Positions 24,638 through 33,665 of a stretch of DNA of 64,000 bases are shown here, piece by piece. Position numbers and translations under genes: made by a program. This stretch comes from Haemophilus haemolyticus_M (GTDB lineage: Bacteria; Pseudomonadota; Gammaproteobacteria; Enterobacterales; Pasteurellaceae), in contig NZ_QQGD01000002.1 in the NCBI RefSeq assembly GCF_003490935.1, positions 62,001 to 126,000 of the forward strand, given 5' to 3'. The notes below the pieces were generated by a model, which was given only the letters and a program-made list of their open reading frames with translations, did no database searches and was not told the DNA's origin. Every line of letters begins with the position of its first letter. Positions within the stretch are counted from its first letter, which is position 1.

Positions 24638-27600
24638 TTACCAACGATAGCCTAATTTCAAGCCTATATTTTGCTGTTTATCTAATTGCGAACCTTTCGA
24701 TTGTGAGATAGCAGCAGAAAATTGGAAATGTAAAATTTCCGTACTTAATCCAACCTCTTTTTGCCAATAACGTACAAATGGCTGTTGTAATGTAGCACTA
24801 TTCACTTTGATTTGCATATTGGCATTAGATGCATCAACATAATTCACTGAGAAATAAGGCTTAACCGTGATGTTATTAGTTGGTGTAAAAGTATAATCGA
24901 TCCGTACACCTGTATTATAGCGATTAAATACAAGGCTAGGTGTTTGAACTCTCACGCCTTCCGATTGATAGTTTTCACGTTCAATAAAATAGCGATTCCC
25001 CCCCAAATAAGGCTGAATACCTAATTGCCCTAAGCGGAACTGATAACTTGCATTTACACCATAATTTACCACTTTACGATAAATTTTTCGGCTTTGTTCT
25101 CCTGCTGTTTTACTTACACTGCTCCCCATTCCTACGCTTACACCGAACTGGAAATCCTTCCATTGATATTGAGCAAATCCCGATAGCATCATCAGTGTAG
25201 TATAATTTTTAACTTGCTCATCAAAGGTATTATCCGAACGGCTATGTGAGAAAACTGCCCCAATTCGTCCATTACCTAACGCTTTTTGCATCCCAATTTG
25301 ACGCAAGTTAGTTTTCTGCTTATAAGCACGGAACGCATCAGAATCATAGTGTCTTTTATCCTGTGCGATATTTGTCCACACCATAGGCTGCGTTTGCTCC
25401 ACAAAAAGACGATCCAATTCATCTTGAATGGAAAGCATACTATTTACTGTAGCAGACAATTCCGATAACGCATTGTTTGAGTATTTACTAATTAAATTTT
25501 TTTGTTTGAGCTGTTTTTTAGCTTCTATTCTTGCTTGCTCTTCCTGAGCTTTGCGTTTTTCTGCCTCAATACGTTCCTGCTCTTCTTGAGCTTTACGTTT
25601 CTCAGCTTCAATACGTTCTTGCTCTTCTTGAGCTTTGCGTTTCTCGGCTTCAATACGTTCTTGCTCTTCTTGAGCTTTGCGTTTCTCGGCTTCAATACGT
25701 TCTTGCTCTTCTTGAGCTTTACGTTTCTCGGCTTCAATGCGCTCTGCTTCTTCTTGAGCTTTACGTTTCTCGGCTTCAATACGTTCTTGCTCTTCTTGAG
25801 CTTTGCGTTTCTCGGCTTCAATACGTTCTTGCTCTTCTTGAGCTTTGCGTTTCTCGGCTTCAATGCGCTCTGCTTCTTCTTGAGCTTTACGTTTCTCAGC
25901 TTCAATACGTTCTTGCTCTTCTTGAGCTTTGCGTTTCTCTGCTTCAATGCGCTCTGCTTCTTCTTGAGCTTTGCGTTTCTCGGCTTCAATGCGCTCTGCT
26001 TCTTCTTGAGCTTTACGTTTCTCAGCTTCAATGCGCTCTGCTTCTTCTTGAGCTTTACGTTTCTCAGCTTCAATACGTTCTTGCTCTTCTTGAGCTTTGC
26101 GTTTCTCGGCTTCAATACGTTCTTGCTCTTCTTGAGCTTTACGTTTCTCGGCTTCAATACGTTCTTGCTCTTCTTGAGCTTTACGTTTCTCAGCTTCAAT
26201 ACGTTCTTGCTCTTCTTGAGCTTTGCGTTTCTCAGCTTCAATACGTTCTTGCTCTTCTTGAGCTTTACGTTTCTCGGCTTCAATACGTTCTTGCTCTTCT
26301 TGAGCTTTACGTTTCTCGGCTTCAATACGATCAGCTTCCGCTTGTTTTAATTCTGCTTCTTTAATTGGGCTGTAAAGTCGATATTGATTACCGTCTTTAA
26401 TTAACTCATAACGCCATGCTCCCGCATCAACATATTGATTGGTTAATGAAACATCTAATCCAGTCGTAGGCATTGTTCTTAGTGAGATGAGAGTAAGGTG
26501 ATCGAGTCTCGTTGGTTCTGCACCTGTGTTACGAACATTGAGTTTAAATGTCCCTTGTGCTTGCCCATTGACCTGCAACTTATCGCCTAAATATTGATTC
26601 AAATGAGTAAGATAATTAAATGTTCCAGAACCATTTAAATCTCCATTAATCGTTAATATATTAAATTGGTTACGGTTAGTTTCTTTCGCAAAATCAGGAT
26701 TTAATGTGACTTCACTATTATTTAAAGTAAGATTACCTAATATTGTGCTCGTCGGCATTGTCCATTGTGATTGCTTTAAAGACACATGTGTGCCATTCTC
26801 ACCTGTAATTTGATGATCAAATCTTGCATTATTAAATTTAAGCTGTGCAGAATGAGTTAATTGTGCATCACCTATTAAATTAGCATCATCTACGATAGAG
26901 TCAGCTTGATCTCGCAAAATTAAATTACCTTGATGAGTGGCTTTATTGATTAAACGGTAAGTCGAATATTCTTGTGCGGTTAGATTACCCGTTAATTGAG
27001 AATGATCCATCGTCATTTCACCAATATTCGATAAACTAACTGAACCATTGATTTGAGACGCTTCATTAACATTCACTCGTCCAGTTGAGCGAACATTACC
27101 ATTAATAATTGATCTGGTAATATCTGCAGCCGATCTTTCTGTGGTAAGGTCAAGTAATCCATCCAAACGAGCATTATTGGAAAGAGTGATTCTATTGTTT
27201 CCTAAAGAACTCAAACTACCTGAATGTGCCGATTGATCTTTAAGAGTATAGGAGGCATTTTGGCTTAAAGTGACGCTACCATTCACCCGTGCGCTATTTG
27301 TCGCGGTTAATTCATTGTCCTTCGTCGCTTGAATATTTCCATTAACAGTGGAAGAATCGATGTTTAAATTCGCATTATCTTCAAGATGAATAGAACCAGT
27401 TGTAGCGGCGTGGTTAGTAATATTAATGTTGGTATCATTATAGGCAAGCATATCTCCAGTCATAGTGGCATCATTAATGCTTGCTTGAGCATTGCCATCA
27501 AGATGAATATCGCCTGCTTGGTTAGCTTTATGTGTTAAGTGATATTCACTATCAGAGTGGGCGTAAACAGCCCCATTAAGAGAAACTAATCCATTCACAT

Positions 27601-29809
27601 TTAATCGAGCATGATCGGATAGTGAAATATGTCCATTAACTTGTGTAGTAGGAATAGATTTAATCACAGATGGTTCGGTAAGATTAACGGATTGACAAGT
27701 TGTTGCGCCCGTCCAATCAGAGCGAGTACAAATTGTGTTTTCTTGATTTGGGATCACGCCAAAAGTAACCGATGCATTATTGCTAATATTCCATCCGCCT
27801 TTAATAGAAGAAACATTGCGAGAAACAAATGTATTACCATTCTGAATGTTAAAATTTCCAGCAACGAAAGAACGATTAATCCAATCATCATCCATTACCA
27901 CTTCACCGCGTTTTGTGCCTTCCATTTTGGCATGGTGCGGATTTAAATGGTTATAAGCGTGTGGAGTAGGGCGACCGCTGAAAATTAAGTTGCCCCCGTT
28001 TTGGGTGATATTACCTTTTAGATTGGTGCCACCAGAAAGTAAAAGATGATTTTCTTGATTGGTTGGAGAATAATTAACATTTAAATGCCCCGTGTTTTTT
28101 GCATCATCTTTATCGCCAAACCAACCATTAAAGGCAATGTCGCGTTTATTAGTAAGATCATTCTCTTTATTATTAATGATGTTGCTTCCCGTAATAGTAA
28201 TATTGGATTCTTTGTTGGCATTATGATTGACTAACATTGCACCTTCATCAACGTTTTGAATACGAGTAAAGGTAAGGTCATTCCCATTTAAATCTAAACG
28301 TCCACCTCGGAACCCGAAGTAGATATTATTTGGATCGACCTGATCTGCACTATTAAGTTTTACGGTTGCTCGACCGCTCACAATCCCCACTTCTTTGAAG
28401 GCTTGTTTCTGACCATTTGTATCTGCTTTCTGATCTAAAATAACGGTTCCGTTACCAACACTAATGTCACCCAAATTTTTCCCTGTGCCGTTTACAAGTA
28501 GTGTGCCGATCCCAAGCTTAGAGAGACGATCACCTTCGGGGTTTTTTACCTGCCATTCAACGGTGGCGTCTTCCCCAATAGAAACACCTGCACCCTGCCA
28601 AGTTATATTATTTTCACTTGGTTTAACGGTGAAATCACCTTCAAAGTAAATCCCGCCGGCACCTTGATTGACATTATTTGCAATAGTAAGTATGCCTTTC
28701 CCCATGTCGCCTAAATAAATAGTTTTACCATTATGTAACGCAGGAGACCAGGGATTCGGTCCACCATAACTTGGGGATATATCGCCATTTTGATCTCGGG
28801 CTTTCTCGAGAAGAGTGCTCTTATACAGCCCCACTTCCTTAGGCTTTCTTCCATTTTGAGAGATGGTACCTTTCCCGTCCTCTACGGTTTTAAAGACGTA
28901 ATGGGCATTATTGGCAAATTCTCTTACCGTTGTGTCATTATTTTGCACTTCTTCAAGGTACTCTTGGCGAGCAACTTGGTATCCATTGCCTACCGCTGCG
29001 TAAGGGTGTCCTTCACGCAACACGCCATTTAATAACCACTTGCCTTTATCTTTATCATAAATAAACATAGGGGATCCGCTATCGCCTTGCGCCCCCGCAA
29101 TCGGTAATGGTCCATATTCATTAGGGTTTTGTACACGTCCATTAAGATAAAGATCGCCGTTTCTTGTACCGCCATCCATAAAGGTATTACCTCCTGTCAG
29201 CCATGTACCACCATAAGCTAAGTCACCATTGGTTTCATTATTATCATTCTTCCAATATTGGTGTCCGCTTCCTGCGCGTACTCGCATAGGATATTTTTTT
29301 AAGTCAGTGTAAACATTACCGTGAGTGTTTGTTACCATCTCAATCGGTGCGACTTCTGTTACAAACTTAGCAAGACGAGGATGTTGGTAATCCGTCATAA
29401 ATGGATGTCGAGCATCATTGACATAGTTATATCGTTTAACAACTAGATATTTATAGTTATGTCGATCGGGATTGCGTCCAAACTCACCAAAATCGACATC
29501 TTGATATCCCACGTTGTGCGCCACACTCACTAAATGTTGATCGCCCACTAGTGTGGCATAACCACCTTTTGCAAGCGAAGATAAATCAGGCATTGGCACA
29601 CCTTTCATCATAGTACCAATCATTTCACCTTTCTTGTTATAAATGTCAATATTTTGCGCACCAACCGTAAACTTGCCTTTGTTTTCAGCAAAGTCACGAT
29701 AGTATTGATAATTGATGCCAAAATAAGTATGTCCTGCCCAAGCTTGCGATACTATCCCTAATGAAATGCAAGCAGTTAAAAGATTAAGACGAAATATAGT
29801 TTTTTTCAT
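24638..29809 (-). CDS. hap: Hap-family self-processing serine protease autotransporter, enlarged
   Basis: 1723 residues against about 1390 for the Hap I know. A 26-residue signal peptide ends AWA. The S6-type protease domain has His98 (VAHN), Asp140 and Ser244 (GDSGSP), matching the Hap triad. The beta-helix passenger contains the conserved GRPTPHAYNHLN and an expanded run of Asn/Ser-rich rungs (about 740-1010). A 19-copy 14-residue coiled-coil tract follows, then a C-terminal beta-barrel ending LGYRW as in Hap, App and neisserial IgA proteases. Hap mediates adherence and aggregation and is shed by autoproteolysis. The position between the small lipoprotein and uvrA is, from memory, the Rd hap locus. 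The passenger differs clearly from standard Hap. Confidence 0.92.
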   Translation of the reverse strand: MKKTIFRLNLLTACISLGIVSQAWAGHTYFGINYQYYRDFAENKGKFTVGAQNIDIYNKKGEMIGTMMKGVPMPDLSSLAKGGYATLVGDQHLVSVAHNVGYQDVDFGEFGRNPDRHNYKYLVVKRYNYVNDARHPFMTDYQHPRLAKFVTEVAPIEMVTNTHGNVYTDLKKYPMRVRAGSGHQYWKNDNNETNGDLAYGGTWLTGGNTFMDGGTRNGDLYLNGRVQNPNEYGPLPIAGAQGDSGSPMFIYDKDKGKWLLNGVLREGHPYAAVGNGYQVARQEYLEEVQNNDTTVREFANNAHYVFKTVEDGKGTISQNGRKPKEVGLYKSTLLEKARDQNGDISPSYGGPNPWSPALHNGKTIYLGDMGKGILTIANNVNQGAGGIYFEGDFTVKPSENNITWQGAGVSIGEDATVEWQVKNPEGDRLSKLGIGTLLVNGTGKNLGDISVGNGTVILDQKADTNGQKQAFKEVGIVSGRATVKLNSADQVDPNNIYFGFRGGRLDLNGNDLTFTRIQNVDEGAMLVNHNANKESNITITGSNIINNKENDLTNKRDIAFNGWFGDKDDAKNTGHLNVNYSPTNQENHLLLSGGTNLKGNITQNGGNLIFSGRPTPHAYNHLNPHHAKMEGTKRGEVVMDDDWINRSFVAGNFNIQNGNTFVSRNVSSIKGGWNISNNASVTFGVIPNQENTICTRSDWTGATTCQSVNLTEPSVIKSIPTTQVNGHISLSDHARLNVNGLVSLNGAVYAHSDSEYHLTHKANQAGDIHLDGNAQASINDATMTGDMLAYNDTNINITNHAATTGSIHLEDNANLNIDSSTVNGNIQATKDNELTATNSARVNGSVTLSQNASYTLKDQSAHSGSLSSLGNNRITLSNNARLDGLLDLTTERSAADITRSIINGNVRSTGRVNVNEASQINGSVSLSNIGEMTMDHSQLTGNLTAQEYSTYRLINKATHQGNLILRDQADSIVDDANLIGDAQLTHSAQLKFNNARFDHQITGENGTHVSLKQSQWTMPTSTILGNLTLNNSEVTLNPDFAKETNRNQFNILTINGDLNGSGTFNYLTHLNQYLGDKLQVNGQAQGTFKLNVRNTGAEPTRLDHLTLISLRTMPTTGLDVSLTNQYVDAGAWRYELIKDGNQYRLYSPIKEAELKQAEADRIEAEKRKAQEEQERIEAEKRKAQEEQERIEAEKRKAQEEQERIEAEKRKAQEEQERIEAEKRKAQEEQERIEAEKRKAQEEQERIEAEKRKAQEEAERIEAEKRKAQEEAERIEAEKRKAQEEAERIEAEKRKAQEEQERIEAEKRKAQEEAERIEAEKRKAQEEQERIEAEKRKAQEEQERIEAEKRKAQEEAERIEAEKRKAQEEQERIEAEKRKAQEEQERIEAEKRKAQEEQERIEAEKRKAQEEQERIEAEKRKAQEEQARIEAKKQLKQKNLISKYSNNALSELSATVNSMLSIQDELDRLFVEQTQPMVWTNIAQDKRHYDSDAFRAYKQKTNLRQIGMQKALGNGRIGAVFSHSRSDNTFDEQVKNYTTLMMLSGFAQYQWKDFQFGVSVGMGSSVSKTAGEQSRKIYRKVVNYGVNASYQFRLGQLGIQPYLGGNRYFIERENYQSEGVRVQTPSLVFNRYNTGVRIDYTFTPTNNITVKPYFSVNYVDASNANMQIKVNSATLQQPFVRYWQKEVGLSTEILHFQFSAAISQSKGSQLDKQQNIGLKLGYRW
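25532..26329 (-). repeat. 19 tandem copies of a 42-bp repeat in hap
   Basis: Each unit encodes RIEAEKRKAQEEQE or the variant ending EEAE. I count 19 units, with Q/A variants interspersed. The unit is two heptads long, so it should form a continuous charged coiled coil between passenger and barrel. As 42 is divisible by 3, copy-number change alters length, not frame. DNA variants within units (e.g. GCTTTACG and GCTTTGCG) show partial homogenisation. Confidence 0.95.
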
Positions 29810-30067
29810 AAGACTTACTCAATAAACAATTTGTTATATATAAAACTTATAGTTAAACATTAAAAGTGCGGTAATTTTCTGAAAAGATTTCAGATAAAAA
29901 CTGAAAGGTTTAGGAGAAAATGAAAGTTGAAAATTGTACATCATTAAATAAGCAATCGCCAGGAACTTTGGTTACCGATTGATAGGTAATATTATCGCCC
30001 TATATAATATTGGGAATAACTTTTACAAATAGAGATTAAATTAAACCTACATATAGCAAATAAAATC

Positions 30068-30102
30068 ACCGCACTTTATATCTACGTTCTATAAAGTGCG
30101 GT
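30068..30102. terminator. Inverted uptake-signal hairpin downstream of uvrA
   Basis: ACCGCACTTTATA (30068-30080) pairs with TATAAAGTGCGGT (30090-30102), just after uvrA on its strand. The 258 bases from here back to the hap start at 29809 hold one more uptake signal and presumably the hap promoter. Confidence 0.75.
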
Positions 30103-30107
30103 AATTT

Positions 30108-32939
30108 TTAACGTTTTTCCAAAATTGGTTTAAGGAATCTGGCAGTATGAGATCCTTCGACGTTAGCGACTTCTTCAGGCGTGCCAGTAGCAATAATTTG
30201 TCCGCCACCGCTTCCCCCTTCAGGACCAAGATCGACAATCCAGTCTGCCGTTTTAATCACATCAAGATTGTGTTCAATGACGACAATAGTATTTCCTTGA
30301 TCGCGTAATCGATGCAACACTTCAAGTAATTGCTTAATGTCAGCAAAATGCAAACCAGTTGTCGGCTCATCTAGAATATACAAGGTTTTGCCTGTATCAC
30401 GTTTAGAAAGCTCAGTCGCTAGCTTGACGCGCTGCGCTTCGCCGCCCGAAAGTGTTGTGGAAGATTGACCTAATCGAATATAAGATAATCCCACATCCAT
30501 CAAGGTTTGTAATTTTCTTGCAATCATTGGAATCGCGTCAAAAAACTCGCGAGCCTCTTCTACCGTCATATCTAAAACTTGATGAATCGTTTTCCCTTTG
30601 TAACGAATTTCTAAGGTTTCGCGATTATAGCGTTTACCTTTACATTGGTCGCAGGGAACATAAACATCCGGTAAAAAATGCATTTCAACTTTGAGTACAC
30701 CATCGCCCTGACAGGCTTCACAGCGCCCACCTCGTACGTTAAAGCTAAAACGTCCTGGATTATAACCACGAGCACGTGCCTCTGGCACGCCTGCAAAAAG
30801 TTCACGAATCGGAGTAAATAAGCCTGTATAAGTGGCTGGATTTGAACGTGGTGTGCGTCCAATCGGGCTTTGATTAATATCAATAACTTTATCGAAATAC
30901 TCTAATCCCTCGATAGACTGATAAGGTGCGTAATCCGTCTTTTCTGCTCGATTTAATGCATTTTGCGCAAGTGGAAATAAAGTGTCATTAATAAGTGTTG
31001 ATTTTCCCGAACCAGATACACCAGTTACACAAGTAAACAAACCGACGGGGATATCTAAATTTACATTTTTTAAGTTATTACCTGATGCCCCTTTAAGTTT
31101 GAGCCATTTTTTCTTATCAAGTGCGGTGCGTTTTTTAGGAATTTCGATTTTATCTTCGCCCGATAAAAATTTTCCCGTGATGGAATTTGGATTCAGCATA
31201 ATTTCATCGGCATTTCCTTGCGCAATAACTTGCCCGCCATGCACGCCAGCACCAGGTCCAATATCAATAATATGGTCAGCCGCACGAATCGCGTCTTCAT
31301 CGTGTTCCACGACAATTACCGTATTACCAAGATTACGCAAATGAATTAACGTGTTAAGTAAGCGTTCATTATCACGTTGGTGCAGGCCAATTGAAGGTTC
31401 ATCTAATACGTACATCACACCAACAAGCCCGGCACCAATTTGGCTAGCAAGGCGAATACGTTGTGCTTCACCACCTGAAAGAGTTTCAGCAGAACGAGAA
31501 AGAGAAAGATAATTCAAACCTACATTCACTAAGAACTGCAAACGCTCACGGATTTCTTTAAGAATTTTTTCCGCAATTTGCGCTTTTTGACCAGTGAGAG
31601 AAAGTGCGGTGAAAAATTCGAGCGTTTCACCAATACTTTTTTCCGCGATCATCGGTAAATTCGTTTTTCCGATATACACATTACGCGCTTCTGGTCGTAA
31701 ACGAGATCCGCCACAGTCTGCACAAGGGCGATTACTAATATTTTTCGCTAATTCTTCTCGCACCGACATTGATTCCGTTTCTTTATATCGGCGAGCCATA
31801 TTATTCAAAATACCTTCAAAAGGATGCTTACGAATAACCACATCGCCACGATCATTCATATATTGGAATTCAATTTCCTCTTTGCCTGAGCCATGCATAA
31901 TGATGTGTTGAATTTTCTTTGGCAAAGATTCATAGGGCGCTTCAACATCAAAATTATAATGTTTCGCCAATGAGGTGAGCATTTGATAATAATAGAAATT
32001 ACGGCGATCCCAGCCTTTCACCGCACCACCGGCAAGGGAAATAGTTGGATTTTGCACCACACGATCTTCATCAAAATATTGTTGCATACCCAAACCATCA
32101 CAAGTAGGGCACGCTCCAGCAGGGTTATTAAAGGAAAATAAACGAGGTTCTAATTCTGGCACAGAATAACCACAATGCGGACAAGCAAAATTTGCGGAAA
32201 AAACTAATTCTTCCGCTTTCGGATTATCCATATCTGCCACAATCGCGGTGCCGCCTGAAAGCTCTAATGCGGTTTCAAAAGACTCAGCTAAACGTGTTGC
32301 TAAATCTGACCGCACTTTAAAGCGATCAACCACCACTTCAATAGTATGTTTTTTCTGTAACTCTAATTTTGGTGGATCAGATAAATCGCAAATTTCGCCA
32401 TCAATACGCGCCCGAATGTAACCTTGCGCAGCAATATTTTCTAAAATCTTAACATGTTCACCTTTTCGATTTTTGACAACTGGCGCAAGTAACATCATCT
32501 TGCTGTCTTCTGGCAAACTTAATACTTTGTCCACCATTTGACTAATCGTTTGTGCCGTTAATGGAACATCATGATCTGGACAACGCGGTTCACCTACTCG
32601 GGCAAACAATAAACGTAAATAATCGTAAATTTCCGTAATAGTCCCCACCGTAGAACGTGGATTGTGTGAGGTAGACTTTTGTTCAATCGAAATCGCAGGG
32701 GAAAGCCCTTCAATAGAATCTACATCCGGCTTTTCCATTAAAGATAAAAACTGACGCGCATAAGCAGAAAGGGATTCAACATATCGACGTTGCCCTTCCG
32801 CATAAAGTGTATCAAAGGCTAAAGAAGATTTCCCCGAACCTGAAAGCCCTGTGATCACGACAAGTTTATTGCGTGGAATAGTCAGATTAATATTTTTCAG
32901 GTTATGGGTTCGAGCCCCGCGAATATCGATATTTTCCAT
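30108..32939 (-). CDS. uvrA: Excinuclease ABC subunit A
   Basis: A DNA damage-recognition ATPase of nucleotide excision repair. I used the ATG at 32939 (MENIDIRGAR), the family start; an in-frame TTG 12 bases upstream is less likely. The two ABC cassettes have Walker A GLSGSGKSSL and GVSGSGKSTL and signatures LSGGEAQRIRLA and LSGGEAQRVKLA. Zinc sites are CPHCGYS...CPTCDG and CEACQGDG...CDQCKG. It is divergent from ssb across a LexA-type box, as in E. coli. Confidence 0.98.
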   Translation of the reverse strand: MENIDIRGARTHNLKNINLTIPRNKLVVITGLSGSGKSSLAFDTLYAEGQRRYVESLSAYARQFLSLMEKPDVDSIEGLSPAISIEQKSTSHNPRSTVGTITEIYDYLRLLFARVGEPRCPDHDVPLTAQTISQMVDKVLSLPEDSKMMLLAPVVKNRKGEHVKILENIAAQGYIRARIDGEICDLSDPPKLELQKKHTIEVVVDRFKVRSDLATRLAESFETALELSGGTAIVADMDNPKAEELVFSANFACPHCGYSVPELEPRLFSFNNPAGACPTCDGLGMQQYFDEDRVVQNPTISLAGGAVKGWDRRNFYYYQMLTSLAKHYNFDVEAPYESLPKKIQHIIMHGSGKEEIEFQYMNDRGDVVIRKHPFEGILNNMARRYKETESMSVREELAKNISNRPCADCGGSRLRPEARNVYIGKTNLPMIAEKSIGETLEFFTALSLTGQKAQIAEKILKEIRERLQFLVNVGLNYLSLSRSAETLSGGEAQRIRLASQIGAGLVGVMYVLDEPSIGLHQRDNERLLNTLIHLRNLGNTVIVVEHDEDAIRAADHIIDIGPGAGVHGGQVIAQGNADEIMLNPNSITGKFLSGEDKIEIPKKRTALDKKKWLKLKGASGNNLKNVNLDIPVGLFTCVTGVSGSGKSTLINDTLFPLAQNALNRAEKTDYAPYQSIEGLEYFDKVIDINQSPIGRTPRSNPATYTGLFTPIRELFAGVPEARARGYNPGRFSFNVRGGRCEACQGDGVLKVEMHFLPDVYVPCDQCKGKRYNRETLEIRYKGKTIHQVLDMTVEEAREFFDAIPMIARKLQTLMDVGLSYIRLGQSSTTLSGGEAQRVKLATELSKRDTGKTLYILDEPTTGLHFADIKQLLEVLHRLRDQGNTIVVIEHNLDVIKTADWIVDLGPEGGSGGGQIIATGTPEEVANVEGSHTARFLKPILEKR

Positions 32940-33001
32940 AAAATAACTCAAAAGAATGAAATAAGTTTAAATTCTGCGATCATTATCGCATATTTTAATA
33001 T

Positions 33002-33017
33002 CTGTGCAAATATCCAG
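33002..33017. promoter_or_regulatory. LexA (SOS) box between uvrA and ssb
   Basis: CTGTGCAAATATCCAG fits CTGT-N8-ACAG with one mismatch. It sits between the divergent uvrA and ssb genes, where E. coli also has a shared SOS operator. Confidence 0.75.
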
Positions 33018-33091
33018 TTAAAATATATAGATCTTTTGAAAAATTTCAGGCAAAATAACCGCACTTTTTTAGATAAAAAATGAGGTTTTTT

Positions 33092-33595
33092 ATGGCTGGA
33101 GTTAATAAAGTCATTATTGTGGGTCATCTAGGCAATGATCCTGAAATTCGTACCATGCCAAATGGCGATGCCGTAGCTAATATTAGTGTAGCGACTAGTG
33201 AAAGCTGGAACGACCGCAATACTGGCGAGCGCCGTGAAGTAACGGAATGGCACCGCATTGTATTCTATCGTCGTCAAGCGGAGATTTGCGGTGAATATTT
33301 GCGTAAAGGCTCTCAAGTATATGTGGAAGGTCGTTTACGTACCCGTAAATGGCAAGATCAAAACGGTCAAGATCGCTATACCACAGAAATTCAAGGTGAT
33401 GTAATGCAAATGCTTGGTGCTCGTAATCAATCTGGTGGCTACTCTAGTGATATGGGATCTGCACCACAACCCTCTTACCAAGCTCGTCAAACTAACAATG
33501 GTGGTAGTTATCAATCATCTCGTCCAGCGCCACAACAAGCTGCACCACAGGCTGAGCCACCAATGGATGGATTTGATGACGATATCCCTTTTTAA
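33092..33595 (+). CDS. ssb: Single-stranded DNA-binding protein
   Basis: 167 residues from the ATG at 33092 (MAGVNKVIIVGHLG), preceded by GAGG. An upstream in-frame ATG at 33080 would overlap this site. It has an N-terminal OB fold (to about 113), a Gln/Ser/Pro-rich flexible linker, and the acidic partner-binding tip DDDIPF. SSB coats single strands in replication, repair and natural transformation. A hairpin terminator follows. Confidence 0.97.
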   Translation: MAGVNKVIIVGHLGNDPEIRTMPNGDAVANISVATSESWNDRNTGERREVTEWHRIVFYRRQAEICGEYLRKGSQVYVEGRLRTRKWQDQNGQDRYTTEIQGDVMQMLGARNQSGGYSSDMGSAPQPSYQARQTNNGGSYQSSRPAPQQAAPQAEPPMDGFDDDIPF

Positions 33596-33613
33596 TTCAA
33601 ACGAACTCAAAAC

Positions 33614-33642
33614 AAAAAGGAAGCAATTTGCTTCCTTTTTTT
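33614..33642 (+). terminator. Hairpin terminator after ssb
   Basis: AAAAAGGAAGCAA pairs with TTGCTTCCTTTTT and runs straight into further T. Confidence 0.85.
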
Positions 33643-33665
33643 AGTTGAAATGTATTGAAATCATT

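Noticed and set aside
25532..26329. Regular short repeats that might suggest a CRISPR array
   Set aside because: The units are directly adjacent with no spacers and encode a continuous coiled coil.
25502..26364. Three long open frames (266-282 codons) opposite or out of frame with hap
   Set aside because: They are produced by the 42-bp repeat, which is free of stops in several frames; no start context and extreme low complexity.
29920..29982. 20-codon ORF with AGGAG upstream, between hap and uvrA
   Set aside because: The site is only 3-4 bases from the ATG and the peptide has no recognisable feature; probably chance in the hap upstream region.
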